Below are positions 24,937 to 33,817 of a stretch of DNA of 57,253 nucleotides, piece by piece. Positions within the stretch are counted from its first letter, which is position 1. Every line of letters begins with the position of its first letter. The stretch covers positions 1 through 57,253 of the forward strand of contig NZ_DF967557.1 of assembly GCF_000971475.1 (NCBI RefSeq), read 5' to 3'. The translations under genes and the position numbers were made by a program. The notes beneath the pieces were generated by a model. It made no database searches. It saw nothing but the letters and a program-made list of their open reading frames with translations, and had not been told where the DNA came from. This DNA is from Sulfuricella sp. T08 (GTDB lineage Bacteria > Pseudomonadota > Gammaproteobacteria > Burkholderiales > Sulfuricellaceae).

Positions 24937-25266
24937 TCAATGGATAACCGATTTGGAAAAAATATTCAGAACGAGGGCGCCCGCAGTGATAAGAGCGATG
25001 CCGATGATGGCCGCTAGATCAAGCTTCTGGTCATAGAGCAGCCAGCCCGCGATTGTAATGAGTACTACACCCACGCCAGACCATATTGCGTAAGCAATGC
25101 CGAGGTGGATCGTACGGATAGTTAACGACAGGAAATAAAAAGCGGAGCTATATCCGACGATAACAATCATCGAGGGAGCCAGCCGCGTAAAGCCCATTGA
25201 TGCTTTCAGCGCGGTTGTTGCGCAGACCTCAGAGACAATGGCGATTAAGAGATAGAGCCAGTTCAT
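24937..25266 (-). CDS. Small multidrug resistance (EmrE-type) transporter
   Basis: A 109-residue inner-membrane protein with four membrane helices, the size of EmrE. The essential membrane Glu is at residue 13 (LLIAIVSEVCATTALK), and AYAIWSGVGVVLI matches the Qac/EmrE class rather than the guanidinium exporters, which carry a different motif there. It would export cationic hydrophobic compounds using the proton gradient. The ATG at 25266 (MNWLYLL) is chosen because the longer reading adds a non-conserved polar tail. No guanidine riboswitch was recognised upstream. It shares an operon with the SDR. Confidence 0.9.
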   Translation of the reverse strand: MNWLYLLIAIVSEVCATTALKASMGFTRLAPSMIVIVGYSSAFYFLSLTIRTIHLGIAYAIWSGVGVVLITIAGWLLYDQKLDLAAIIGIALITAGALVLNIFSKSVIH

Positions 25267-25474
25267 ACAAGTGAGCAATGAGTTGTTAAAATAATGCGGT
25301 ACCGCTCTAGTATACACGCCGGGTCACTCAAGCGATTTATGGGGGAGATCAAGGCTGCCGGGTATGGCAAATTTTGTTTGTCTGTCATTTGGTTGTCCAG
25401 TCAGTTTCATGTCAGCTTCAACACTTATGCTTCACGCTTCCTCGTGTTGACTTGAAAATATAAGGCTGATAATT

Positions 25475-26743
25475 GTGAAAGAATTCGAAGATATTGCTCA
25501 ATGGCTGGGTACGCAGAACGCCCATCACGAGATTCCCACCGCAAGCACCCTGCCCGACCCCACCTTCATCAGCGAAGGCCGGGAATATGTTTCTTTCAGC
25601 ACCAACAATTACCTGGCGCTGGCCACCAGCAAGAGGCTGATCGGCAAGGCAAGACTCGGACTCGATCAGTTCGGCGTGGGTAACTGCGAATCCCGCTTGC
25701 TGGGCGGCGACCTTGAGATTTATCGGGATCTGGAAGCGAAATTGGCTGGCTTGAAACACAAGGAATCTGCGCTGCTCTTTGCTACCGGCTACCTGACCAA
25801 CCTGGGGGTGTTGTCTGCCCTGGTGAAAACTTCCCAGCTTGCACGCTTGTATGGTTTCAAGCCTGTACGCCGCTACAGCTATACTTACTTCTCGGACGAA
25901 TACAATCACATCAGCATACGTGAGGGCATCCGCATGTCGGGCGCCGACAAGACGTCTTATCGCCACCTCGACCTCGATCATCTGGAGAGTAAGCTGAAAG
26001 CCTGTATTGACCGGGATAAGATCATCGTCAGCGACGGTGTGTTCAGTCAGGATGGGGATATTGCGCCGCTGCCCGGATTGCTTGAACTGGCCGAGCGTTA
26101 CGATGCCACGGTCTATATCGACGACGCGCATGCTACCGGCGTACTGGGCGAGCATGGCGGCGGTACCTCGGAATACTTCAACGCCTACAGCCCAAGGTTG
26201 ATCCAGATGGGCACCCTGAGCAAGGCGTATGGTGCGATCGGCGGATTCATCGCGACAGAAAGTCATATTTCCGAAATTTTAAGGCTGACCAGTTCCGCTT
26301 ATGGATTTACTTCGACCTTGCCGCCAGATCAGGCCTTCGCCGTGTCCGAGGCGATCGACATGTCTCTGGACGAGCCCGATCGCAGAAAGCGGTTGTGGGA
26401 CAATCAGCGCTATTTTGTCAGCCGAGTGGAAAAACTGGGTTATCACATCGTTTCCAAAGCCACTCCGATTGTTCCCGTATTCATCGGTGACGAACGGGAA
26501 TGCGACCGGATTGCCGCGCTGCTCAAGGAAGAGGGCATCCATGTGGATGCGGTCAAGTTTCCGGCGGTAGGGCTGAAACAAAGTCGTTTGCGTTTCATCA
26601 TGAATGCCAATCACACCCGGATGCAGATCGACAAGCTAGTTGGCATTCTCGAGTCATTGGCAAAATCATTCGCGATACCTGTTGAATTACGGTCGAAAAC
26701 AAGCCGTCGTATTGATGCCGCGCTGGCTGTGGATGTCGAATAG
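25475..26743 (+). CDS. Alpha-oxoamine synthase family PLP enzyme
   Basis: A 422-residue PLP-dependent enzyme of the family holding BioF, 2-amino-3-ketobutyrate ligase, serine palmitoyltransferase and CqsA. Diagnostic segments are the substrate His in YNHISIREG, VSDGVFSQDGDIAPL, IDDAHATGVLGEHG with the cofactor Asp, and the Schiff-base Lys in GTLSKAYGAIGG. A non-BioF insertion (ARLYGFKPVRRYSYTYFSD) precedes the His motif. No biotin gene is nearby, so biotin synthesis is unlikely. The enzyme should condense an amino acid with an acyl-CoA or acyl-ACP, but the product is unknown. The start is a GTG, and the gene is divergent from the SMR-SDR operon. Confidence 0.88.
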   Translation: MKEFEDIAQWLGTQNAHHEIPTASTLPDPTFISEGREYVSFSTNNYLALATSKRLIGKARLGLDQFGVGNCESRLLGGDLEIYRDLEAKLAGLKHKESALLFATGYLTNLGVLSALVKTSQLARLYGFKPVRRYSYTYFSDEYNHISIREGIRMSGADKTSYRHLDLDHLESKLKACIDRDKIIVSDGVFSQDGDIAPLPGLLELAERYDATVYIDDAHATGVLGEHGGGTSEYFNAYSPRLIQMGTLSKAYGAIGGFIATESHISEILRLTSSAYGFTSTLPPDQAFAVSEAIDMSLDEPDRRKRLWDNQRYFVSRVEKLGYHIVSKATPIVPVFIGDERECDRIAALLKEEGIHVDAVKFPAVGLKQSRLRFIMNANHTRMQIDKLVGILESLAKSFAIPVELRSKTSRRIDAALAVDVE

Positions 26744-26860
26744 TCAGGCGTTCCGGAGGGCTACTCTTTAATGGAAGCCCATTTCCTTTGCTTCGGCCTT
26801 TTCCTTACATGACACGAGTGGGTTAAGGACGCGGCGGAATGCGCCGTCAGACTAAGACCT

Positions 26861-27352
26861 TCAATCGTAGTGCAGGAAATTTTCCGCCACAGTGTTCTGG
26901 CCGTAACGGCTGATCAGGGTTTCGATTTCTTCCTGCAGGGTTTCATCTTCGTCGGGGTCAATGATGCCATCCCCGACCAGGCGCGCTACCAGTCCATGCA
27001 GCATAGCCTCCCGCACCATGCCCAGGGTCGGCGGGCTGCTGGCGCCGGTGTCCATCAGTGCCGAGATGATGCGGGTCAGGCTCTCGCTGGCCTTGACGGT
27101 GACGAAATCGATGGCGGGGGCATCGTCGCCGAATTGCTCGATCAGGTCGTCTATTTCCTCGAGGTATGAACGGTTCTGGTCGAAATGCAGGTGATCGGCT
27201 TCGAATGGTTCACCATTCGTCGTTCTGGCGATAATCTTCCGAACAGAACCGAGTGTAGGTGCTTCGTCGGCGTCAGGGTCGTTGACTGCAGCTTCCAGGA
27301 TTTGTGACAACTCATCGCTCACACTGCTGGCGATATCGATAAACGGCTTCAT
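26861..27352 (-). CDS. Hypothetical protein with an internal duplication
   Basis: A 163-residue acidic soluble protein that I cannot place in a family. It consists of two similar halves. PTLGSVRKI (about 32-40) recurs as PTLGMVREA (108-116), and EIDDLIEQFGDD (66-77) recurs as EIETLISRYGQN (142-153), with the same 33-residue spacing in both. Each half has a DPDxDE-type acidic stretch (DPDADE, DPDEDE). The fold is probably helical. It is monocistronic, convergent with the oxoamine synthase gene and upstream of the signalling operon. Function is unknown. Confidence 0.75.
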   Translation of the reverse strand: MKPFIDIASSVSDELSQILEAAVNDPDADEAPTLGSVRKIIARTTNGEPFEADHLHFDQNRSYLEEIDDLIEQFGDDAPAIDFVTVKASESLTRIISALMDTGASSPPTLGMVREAMLHGLVARLVGDGIIDPDEDETLQEEIETLISRYGQNTVAENFLHYD

Positions 27353-27490
27353 GCTCTATCCTTCTGGTAGTCCCCATTAATTTCATTGTAGGACAAACAG
27401 GGGCATTGTGATGAAGGCAGGGGGCTGTTTGTTCCCAGCCACCCGGTTTGCCGATTTTATGTTTATACGGCGATTTATAAACCGTGACTC

Positions 27491-29263
27491 TCAGGCGTCA
27501 GCACGCTTGATTGGCAGCCACACGCGGAACGTGGTTCCCTTGCCGATTTCACTCTCCATCTCGATGTGTCCATGATGCTTCTGGATGATGCCATATGAGA
27601 GCGACAGCCCCAGCCCCGTGCCCTTGCCTACCGGCTTGGTGGTAAAGAACGGCTCGAAAACTCGTGTGAAGTGTTCCGGTGCTATGCCTTTGCCGCTATC
27701 GGTAATCTCCACCCAGACCTGCTCGGCTTCTGCCCCGGTGCGGATGGTGAGAGTGCCTCGGGTTTCGATCGCATGCCCCGCGTTGACGAACAGGTTCATG
27801 AACACCTGGTTGAGCTGGGAGGGGAAACACTCGATCTCAGGCAGGTTGCCATACTCTTTGACTACTTCGACCTTGTACTTGAGCTCGTTCCACACGATGT
27901 TGAGCGTGCTGTCGAGGCCATGATGCAAGTCGCTCCACTGCCATTCGGATTCATCCACATGGGAAAAATCCTTGAGATCCTGGACGATTTTTTTCACTCG
28001 CGTAATGCCATCCCTGGATTCCGATAGCAGGGCGGGTATGTCTTCCCTGAGAAACGCCAGGTCGAACTGCTTCCTGACTGCCTGCAAGCGTGGCAGGCAC
28101 GCACTTTCTGGTTGATAGTCGCCCTCCGCCGCTTCATAGGCGCTGACGATGGCGAACAGGTTGTCGATGTATTTTTCCAGACTTCCCAGGTTGGAATGCA
28201 CGAAGCCGATCGGATTGTTGATTTCGTGCGCCACTCCGGCGGCCAGTTGACCGATGGAGGCCATTTTCTCCGATTGCAGCAACTGGCTGTGGGCGTTGTG
28301 CAGTTCCGCGATCAGTTTGCGTTGCTCTGCCTGTTCCTGCTGGAGCCGGATTTCGATTTTGCGCCGCTGTTCGATATCCGCCTCGAGAAGTACCATGATT
28401 TTATGCAGTTCGACGGTGCGTTCTTCTATTCGCTGTTCCAGCTGCTCGTTAGCCGCCCGCAATTCTTCTTCATATTGCTTGAGGGCCGTGATCTCGGTGC
28501 GGACGCCAACGTAATGGTAGCCACTCCCGCCGGGTGCCGGAGATGGAACGATGGTGGTTTCCACCCAATACAGCTCTCCGTTCCTCCGGCGGTTGCAGAT
28601 TTCCCCGCTCCAGGTGCTGCCACTGCGGATGGTCGCCCACATCTCGGCGAAGAAGGCCGGGGGATGGTAGCCGGAATTGACGATGCTGTGTTTCCGGCCC
28701 ATCAGGTCGTCGAAGGAATATTGCGACACTTCGCAAAACTTCTCGTTGGCGTAGGTAATGACGCCGTTCTCATCGGTCATGCTGATGATGGCGTGCTGAT
28801 CCACAGCGAACACCTGCTGCATCAAGCGCTGGACGGTGGCGGTGTAAAATTCCATTTCCTGCAGGCTTTCCGCCCGACGGCGCAATTCCGCGATACCGAG
28901 TGACAGGGTTTGCACCACCAATTCCAGCCAAGCCCTGGTCTCGTCATCGAAAGCGGTGTTTTCCCCGGCGCAAAGGCAGAGCATACCGCTAACAGATCCG
29001 CTAAGCGGCAACGTCAGACAGGGCAAATCGCCGCAATTCTGCGGATCGAGTCCGGACTGGGCGGCGATGTGGGTATTCTGCCCTTGCTCTGCGCCACCCA
29101 GGCCAATCCAGGCGGCACGGTAGTTTCCCGTTGCCATCAGGGCGCGGCAGAAATTATCGCGAAATTCGGTCTCATCCCGCGCCTGGTAAAACGCTTGTTG
29201 GCATTGATCGATCAGGGTGCGCCAGAAGCTGGCGCAAGTTTGGGTTAAAACCGTATTTTGCAT
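27491..29263 (-). CDS. Soluble PAS-domain hybrid-type sensor histidine kinase
   Basis: A 590-residue cytoplasmic kinase. The first 150 residues look like a degenerate GAF domain. A PAS domain follows (about 160-275, with DENGVITYANEKFCEVSQYS), then a long coiled coil. The H box is in GQLAAGVAHEINNPIGFV, the N box is NLFVNAGHAIE, and the G boxes are ITDSGKGIA and GKGTGLGLSLSYG. The stretch VKKIVQDLKDFSHVD between H and N boxes is nearly identical to the kinase at 52247-53719, so the two are paralogues. It is the last gene of the minus-strand signalling operon, downstream of a palindromic repeat. No receiver is attached; the REC-PAS protein upstream is a likely partner. Confidence 0.9.
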   Translation of the reverse strand: MQNTVLTQTCASFWRTLIDQCQQAFYQARDETEFRDNFCRALMATGNYRAAWIGLGGAEQGQNTHIAAQSGLDPQNCGDLPCLTLPLSGSVSGMLCLCAGENTAFDDETRAWLELVVQTLSLGIAELRRRAESLQEMEFYTATVQRLMQQVFAVDQHAIISMTDENGVITYANEKFCEVSQYSFDDLMGRKHSIVNSGYHPPAFFAEMWATIRSGSTWSGEICNRRRNGELYWVETTIVPSPAPGGSGYHYVGVRTEITALKQYEEELRAANEQLEQRIEERTVELHKIMVLLEADIEQRRKIEIRLQQEQAEQRKLIAELHNAHSQLLQSEKMASIGQLAAGVAHEINNPIGFVHSNLGSLEKYIDNLFAIVSAYEAAEGDYQPESACLPRLQAVRKQFDLAFLREDIPALLSESRDGITRVKKIVQDLKDFSHVDESEWQWSDLHHGLDSTLNIVWNELKYKVEVVKEYGNLPEIECFPSQLNQVFMNLFVNAGHAIETRGTLTIRTGAEAEQVWVEITDSGKGIAPEHFTRVFEPFFTTKPVGKGTGLGLSLSYGIIQKHHGHIEMESEIGKGTTFRVWLPIKRADA

Positions 29264-29304
29264 TCTGCGGCTCGATCTCTCTGAATTTATTTATCCAATA
29301 ACGG

Positions 29305-29355
29305 GTAGGAGCGGCGCCCTCGCCGCGATAATCGCGGCGAGGGCGCCGCTCCTAC
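29305..29355. repeat. Perfect 51-bp palindromic repeat (REP pair type)
   Basis: Two 25-base arms beginning GTAGGAGCGGCGCCCTCG pair perfectly around a single base. The same arm recurs at 30966-30990 and 42644-42668. The GTAGGAGC head and GC-rich palindrome are typical of REP/BIME elements dispersed by RAYT transposases. The right arm supplies the TAG stop of the HDOD gene (29354-29352). As RNA it would be a very stable hairpin between the HDOD and kinase genes. Confidence 0.85.
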
Positions 29356-30176
29356 ATCAGTTTCTTTGCGGCTTCCAGTTGCCCCGGTTGCGGCAAACAC
29401 TTGCGGAGCCTGTCCCAGTCCAGTTTCAAGGCGTCGCGCAGGGTCTGGGAAATTCGAGCAAACCATTCGTCCTCGGGACGGCCTTCCTCACTGGACAGAG
29501 CTAGCATCCTGGCGACCTGTACAACGCCTGTCAGGATCTGGAAAGGCTGGTGTTCGGTCTGATAGTGGTAACGAATGGCATCCTCGATGGCGGACGGAAA
29601 TTTCCAGCGGCGTGCCACTTCCGCACCCAGTTCCGCATGATCGAAGCCGAATGTTGCGCGTTCTGCCTGAATTAGCCTATCTCCATCTCCACCTTGCGTG
29701 TTTTGCCATGCCACGGCAAAACGTTCGTGGGCGCACACGTCCAGCACCATGATGCCGATGTCGTGCAACAGGCCGGCAGAGAAAGCCATTTCAGAATCCT
29801 GTCGCAGACATTTCGCCACGGCTCTGGCGTAGGTGGCGATGGTCAAGCTGCGCTGCCAGTAGTGCTCGCGATCAACACAGGCCGTTGGCGTGGCGGCAGA
29901 AAAAGCATCGATGAATCCGGCGGAAAGCACCAGGCTGCGAACAGTGCTGAATCCCAGCACCACTACGGCTTCCTGAGTGGAACCGACCTGGCGCGGCAAG
30001 CCGTAGAAAGCGGAGTTGGCAATCCGAAGCACTTTGGCAACCAGCACCTGGTCCTGGCTGATTTTTTGCGCCAGATACTGGCTATCCAATCCCGGGTTGT
30101 CGAAGTTCTGGATAAGTTCCTGCACCACGGCAGGAATGGCAGGTAGCTGGTGCAGATTGTCCAGTATTTCATGCAT
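29352..30176 (-). CDS. HDOD-domain signalling protein
   Basis: A 274-residue single HDOD domain. Typical segments are LPAIPAVVQELIQNF, SQDQVLVAKVLRIANSAFYG and the degenerate HD centre GLLHDIGIMVLD near residues 135-146. HDOD proteins are HD-like folds usually lacking phosphohydrolase activity and serve as signalling adaptors. Here some HD residues (LLHDIG) are retained, so residual metal binding cannot be excluded. The start overlaps the end of the REC-PAS gene by eight bases, so the two are translationally coupled. Its stop codon lies inside the downstream palindromic repeat. Confidence 0.9.
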   Translation of the reverse strand: MHEILDNLHQLPAIPAVVQELIQNFDNPGLDSQYLAQKISQDQVLVAKVLRIANSAFYGLPRQVGSTQEAVVVLGFSTVRSLVLSAGFIDAFSAATPTACVDREHYWQRSLTIATYARAVAKCLRQDSEMAFSAGLLHDIGIMVLDVCAHERFAVAWQNTQGGDGDRLIQAERATFGFDHAELGAEVARRWKFPSAIEDAIRYHYQTEHQPFQILTGVVQVARMLALSSEEGRPEDEWFARISQTLRDALKLDWDRLRKCLPQPGQLEAAKKLM

Positions 30177-30948
30177 CGCGACTCGCCTGTTCTATTTGCT
30201 GTTGCGGGGCGAATGCCAGCACCACGCCATGCGAATGAGACAGGCGCCCCATTGTGGTTTGCCAGCAGTGAAAAAGCACGCCATCGGGCATGGTGACGAT
30301 GGCATCTCCGCTGCAACCCAGCAGCTGGTCAGGGATTATTTCCCTGGCCAGTTCTCCCAGCAGCGGCCGTTCTCCGCCCGGGTCAAGCAGGTGGTGGGCC
30401 ATGGAATTGGCAAGGGCAATGTAGCCATCGTCGTCGATGCCGATGACGGCTACCGGCAGAGACTCAAGGATTTCCTGGGAAACCTGCAAGGTTTTCAGGT
30501 TGCGTGTCACTTCGCGCGTTTTCTCTTCCACCCGCTTTTCGAGCTCATGGTTGAGGCGGTCGTTTTCCCGCTTCATTTCGTGGCGTTGGAAAGCCTCTTC
30601 GATATTGGTTCGCAGCAGGTCATCTTCCCACGGCTTGGTGAGAAATTTATAAATGGCGCCATGGTTGATGGCATCGGTGACGGAGTTGAGATCGGTGTAA
30701 CCGGACAGCACGATGCGTACGGTATCGGGATACAGTTCATGTGCCTTGCGCAGGAATTCCACCCCGGACATTTCCGGCATGCGCTGATCGGAAACGATCA
30801 CCCCGATTTCTTCGTGCTGCGCTAGCAGCTCCAGTCCTTCCCGTCCGCTTCCAGCGCGCAGGATGTTATAGCCTGCCGGGCGCAGCAGGCGTGTCAGAGC
30901 GGAAAGGATATTGGCTTCATCGTCCACCAGCAGTATCGTGCGATCCAT
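30169..30948 (-). CDS. Response regulator with REC, coiled coil and PAS domain
   Basis: A 259-residue cytoplasmic protein. The receiver (1-120) has LLVDDEANIL, the phosphoacceptor Asp in VIVSDQRMPEMSG and the conserved Lys in YKFLTKPWED. A coiled coil follows (NHELEKRVEEKTREV) and then a PAS domain from about 150 (ESLPVAVIGIDDDGYIALAN). No DNA-binding or catalytic output is visible, so output is presumably through dimerisation or the coupled HDOD protein. The receiver closely resembles the C-terminal REC of the protein at 53983-57204. It sits between the GGDEF-EAL gene and the HDOD gene in one operon. Confidence 0.9.
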   Translation of the reverse strand: MDRTILLVDDEANILSALTRLLRPAGYNILRAGSGREGLELLAQHEEIGVIVSDQRMPEMSGVEFLRKAHELYPDTVRIVLSGYTDLNSVTDAINHGAIYKFLTKPWEDDLLRTNIEEAFQRHEMKRENDRLNHELEKRVEEKTREVTRNLKTLQVSQEILESLPVAVIGIDDDGYIALANSMAHHLLDPGGERPLLGELAREIIPDQLLGCSGDAIVTMPDGVLFHCWQTTMGRLSHSHGVVLAFAPQQQIEQASRDA

Positions 30949-30965
30949 GCCTGTTTCCTTGTGTC

Positions 30966-31028
30966 GTAGGAGCGGCGCCCTCGCCGCGATTGTGGATGCG
31001 ATTATCGCGGCGAGGGCGCCGCTCCTAC
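30966..31028. repeat. Palindromic repeat pair, second copy
   Basis: The same 25-base arm as at 29305 occurs at 30966-30990 and, inverted, at 31004-31028, around a 13-base loop. It fills the gap between the globin-GGDEF-EAL gene and the REC-PAS gene. The right arm again provides a TAG stop codon (31027-31025), this time for the GGDEF-EAL gene. Confidence 0.85.
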
Positions 31029-33226
31029 AAAATTTGCGCGGACATTTCCGCGCGCAGATATTGCGCGAGAGCTTCCGCCGTCAGTGGGCGGCTGAAATAA
31101 TAGCCTTGTATCTGATCGCAACCGCCGTGGCGGAGAAACTCCAGTTGCGGCACCGTTTCCACCCCCTCGGCGGTGACTTCCAGGCGCAGACTGTGGGCCA
31201 GCGCAATTACGGCACTGGCGATGGCGGCATCATCCTGGTTGGTGTCGATCTCGCGGACGAAGGTACGGTCGATCTTGAGCCGATTGAGGGGAAAGCGCTT
31301 GAGATAGTTGAGGCTGGAATAACCGGTGCCGAAATCGTCCACCGCCAGGCTCACGCCCATCTCTTTGAATTTGTTCAGCGTGGCGGCAGCCTCCTCCGGG
31401 TCATGCATGATCGCGGATTCCGTGACCTCCAGTTCCAGCCAGCGCGGATCCAAACCGCTGGTGGCGAGGGCGGAAGCCACCATGTTTTCCAGGTGTTCCT
31501 GATGGAACTGCCGGGCGGACAGGTTGACCGCCATTTTCACTGGCGGCAAACCCATTTCCTGCCACTCCCGGTTTTGCCGGCATGCCGTATGTAGCACCCA
31601 TTCGCCGATCGGCACGATCAGCCCGGTTTCCTCGGCCAGCGGGATAAAATTGTCGGGTGCGATCATCCTGCCGTCGCTGCGCTGCCAGCGCAGCAGCGCC
31701 TCGACGCCTGAGGTGCGCCCGCTGGCAAGATCCACCTGAGGCTGGTAATGCAGCACAAATTCGCCCCGCTTCAGTGCGCGACGCAGTTCGCCTTCCATAT
31801 CCAGGCGTTCGATGGCCCGGTCGTTCATCTTGCTGGAATAGAATTGAAAATTCTGGCCGCCCTTTGCCTTGGCGCGGTACATGGCGACATCGGCATTCTT
31901 CAGCAGGCTGGTGACATCCTTGCCGTCGCGGGGATAGAGGCAGATACCGATGCTGCCGCCGGTGGTCAGTTCATACCCGGCGATGGAAAGTGGTTGCGCC
32001 AGAAGCGCGAGGATTTTCTGCACCACCGGGAGCAGGTCTTCCTGGCGCGTCAGCTCAGGGAGCATCACCACGAATTCGTCGCCCCCCAGTCGTGCCACGG
32101 TATCGCCGTTACGCACGGAGTGAGACAGAGCAATGGCGATCTGGCTGAGAAACTGGTCGCCAACCTCATGCCCCAGGCTGTCGTTGATCCGCTTGAAACG
32201 GTCCAGATCGAGAAACATCACGCCCACCTGGAGGCTGCTGCGTTCTGCCGCCCCCAGCGCCTGCCGCAGGCGGTCCTGGAACAGGTTGCGGTTGGGCAGG
32301 CCGGTCAGGCTGTCATGCGTGGCAAGCTGGATCAGCTCCTCTTCGGCCTGTTTGCGCTGGCTGATCTCTTCCACCATGATCAGCAATACCTGCTGGCCCT
32401 CGATGGTCGTCGCCGAAAGGTTGAATTCAAAGTAGCGCGTACCGGCATCTTTGTGCAAGGCGATTTCCACATCATGCCGCGGCATACCTGTAGCGAGCAC
32501 CTCATTTGCCACCAGCTGGAGTGCACTATCAGGGAAAAATCTCACCAGCGGCTGTCCGGCGGAGAATCGCTCTTTTCTCAACCCCAGCATGCGCAGTGCG
32601 GCGCTGTTGGCGGAGATAACGTTCAGGTCGGAATCGGTCGAGAAAAAACCGGCAGGCATGTGGCTTACGATGCGTTCGGCGTAGTCCCTGGCCTCCCGCA
32701 ACGACTTGTGGTCCGCCTGGAAATAGGTGTCCAGCGCCAGTCCCATGTCGAACAGTGCAACCTTGAGCAGGGCATTGAAAACATCGAGGAATCTGACGGT
32801 GTCGCCAGCGCACAATTCCCACACCGTGGGCATCAGCAGCGCCATGTATTTGCGGTAGGCGCCGATGTACCACTGCGGTTCGAGGCCGATCATCTGATGT
32901 ACCACACCGACGCGCAAACGGTCGTGAACGTAATCCTCGCCGTACTCGCCAGCGGTGAGGCTGCTGAAATAGGCCGACTGGGTCTTCTTGAGGCGCTCTA
33001 TTGTCTCGCCGGGCAACAGGGCGCGCAGTTCGTCGAAAGACAGGAAATAATCGTAAAATGCGGCGGTGAAATCCGAGCGTTGAGACTCTAGCTGATCGTG
33101 GATAGCCCGAAGATGGTCAACATCCGCCGCGCCAAATTCGAGAAAACGCTTGCGCAAGGCGATGCCGCGCGCATCCAGACCCAAGTCTTCGGCAATGGTG
33201 GTGGCGGTTTGGCTGACATTCTGCAT
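31025..33226 (-). CDS. Globin-coupled GGDEF-EAL c-di-GMP protein
   Basis: A 733-residue cytoplasmic protein starting at the ATG at 33226, preceded by GGAG; an in-frame extension to 33346 lacks support. Residues about 20-175 are a protoglobin-type haem sensor with the proximal His at 110 in [24 protein letters not shown] domain spans about 185-290. The GGDEF domain has [15 protein letters not shown] at 381-385 and an I-site RNGD just before it. The EAL domain has VEALLRW near 508, [23 protein letters not shown] and GYYFSRP, all intact. Oxygen or another haem ligand probably tunes c-di-GMP synthesis or breakdown. It heads the operon that continues with REC-PAS, HDOD and kinase genes. Confidence 0.94.
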   Translation of the reverse strand: MQNVSQTATTIAEDLGLDARGIALRKRFLEFGAADVDHLRAIHDQLESQRSDFTAAFYDYFLSFDELRALLPGETIERLKKTQSAYFSSLTAGEYGEDYVHDRLRVGVVHQMIGLEPQWYIGAYRKYMALLMPTVWELCAGDTVRFLDVFNALLKVALFDMGLALDTYFQADHKSLREARDYAERIVSHMPAGFFSTDSDLNVISANSAALRMLGLRKERFSAGQPLVRFFPDSALQLVANEVLATGMPRHDVEIALHKDAGTRYFEFNLSATTIEGQQVLLIMVEEISQRKQAEEELIQLATHDSLTGLPNRNLFQDRLRQALGAAERSSLQVGVMFLDLDRFKRINDSLGHEVGDQFLSQIAIALSHSVRNGDTVARLGGDEFVVMLPELTRQEDLLPVVQKILALLAQPLSIAGYELTTGGSIGICLYPRDGKDVTSLLKNADVAMYRAKAKGGQNFQFYSSKMNDRAIERLDMEGELRRALKRGEFVLHYQPQVDLASGRTSGVEALLRWQRSDGRMIAPDNFIPLAEETGLIVPIGEWVLHTACRQNREWQEMGLPPVKMAVNLSARQFHQEHLENMVASALATSGLDPRWLELEVTESAIMHDPEEAAATLNKFKEMGVSLAVDDFGTGYSSLNYLKRFPLNRLKIDRTFVREIDTNQDDAAIASAVIALAHSLRLEVTAEGVETVPQLEFLRHGGCDQIQGYYFSRPLTAEALAQYLRAEMSAQIL

Positions 33227-33421
33227 GCAACGACGCTCCGTGGAAACTGGTAAGGGATAACAATTACCAGCAACGGGAGTTGGGTTGCCAATTAAATTAT
33301 AGTGTATGAAATTAGCATGGAACAGGCAATAGGATGATTTTTGCATCGAGAAAATCTACCCATGAACCTCAAGCTGGCTATAGGTTTGGGAGGGGCGCCA
33401 GAGGAAACTCGCCGGTTACCG

Positions 33422-33817
33422 TTATTGCAGAACCCTCACCTCTGGCATGGCGCCAATGCTGCCGGCCAATTTCCCTAGCGATTTGTCGAAGGTGCAAAAT
33501 CCGTCATCATCGGCACTCATGGCGAGGTGCAGTGCATCCCCGAAATCCATCCCTTCTTCATGCCAGCGGACGGCATAGCATAGCGCCTCGAATTCCTTGG
33601 GTTTGAAGTTGGGTAGCCCCAGCAACAGGCGCAACCCCCTGGTGATTTCTTCCCGTGTGCAGCCGTTCACCTTGAGCACCCAAGCCAGCTCCAGGATGAC
33701 AGTCGGCGGGGCGGTATAATCCCTGTCCTGAGTAAGCAGGGCGGTGGCAAGCTTTGATTGCTCCGGATCGTCATTGAGCAGATAGCGCGCAAGGAGGTTG
33801 GTATCGAGTGCGATCAC
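33422..33817 (-). CDS. vapC: PIN-domain toxin, VapC type
   Basis: A 131-residue PIN-domain ribonuclease. The first catalytic Asp is in MIALDTNLLARYLL, a mid-chain acidic residue lies in VILELAWVL and later Asp residues are in DFGDALHLAMSADD, as expected for the Mg-binding centre. VapC toxins cut specific tRNAs or rRNA, but the target here is unknown. Its ATG overlaps the stop of the upstream antitoxin gene by four bases, the classic toxin-antitoxin order. The pair separates two signalling clusters. Confidence 0.9.
   Translation of the reverse strand: MIALDTNLLARYLLNDDPEQSKLATALLTQDRDYTAPPTVILELAWVLKVNGCTREEITRGLRLLLGLPNFKPKEFEALCYAVRWHEEGMDFGDALHLAMSADDDGFCTFDKSLGKLAGSIGAMPEVRVLQ

Noticed and set aside
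25267-25474. Guanidine riboswitch upstream of the SMR gene
   Set aside because: The protein is of the EmrE/Qac subtype rather than a guanidinium exporter, and no paired ACGR-loop hairpins were found.
26826-26850. GC-rich hairpin between the oxoamine synthase and the duplicated protein gene as an intrinsic terminator
   Set aside because: A short stem (GGCG around a loop, then CGCC) can form, but there is no T-run on either strand.
28300-28340. Two adjacent kinases and repeats suggesting a recent tandem duplication of the whole 27-33 kb cluster
   Set aside because: The paralogous kinases share catalytic regions only, have unrelated N-termini and lie 25 kb apart in different gene contexts, so a recent block duplication is not supported.
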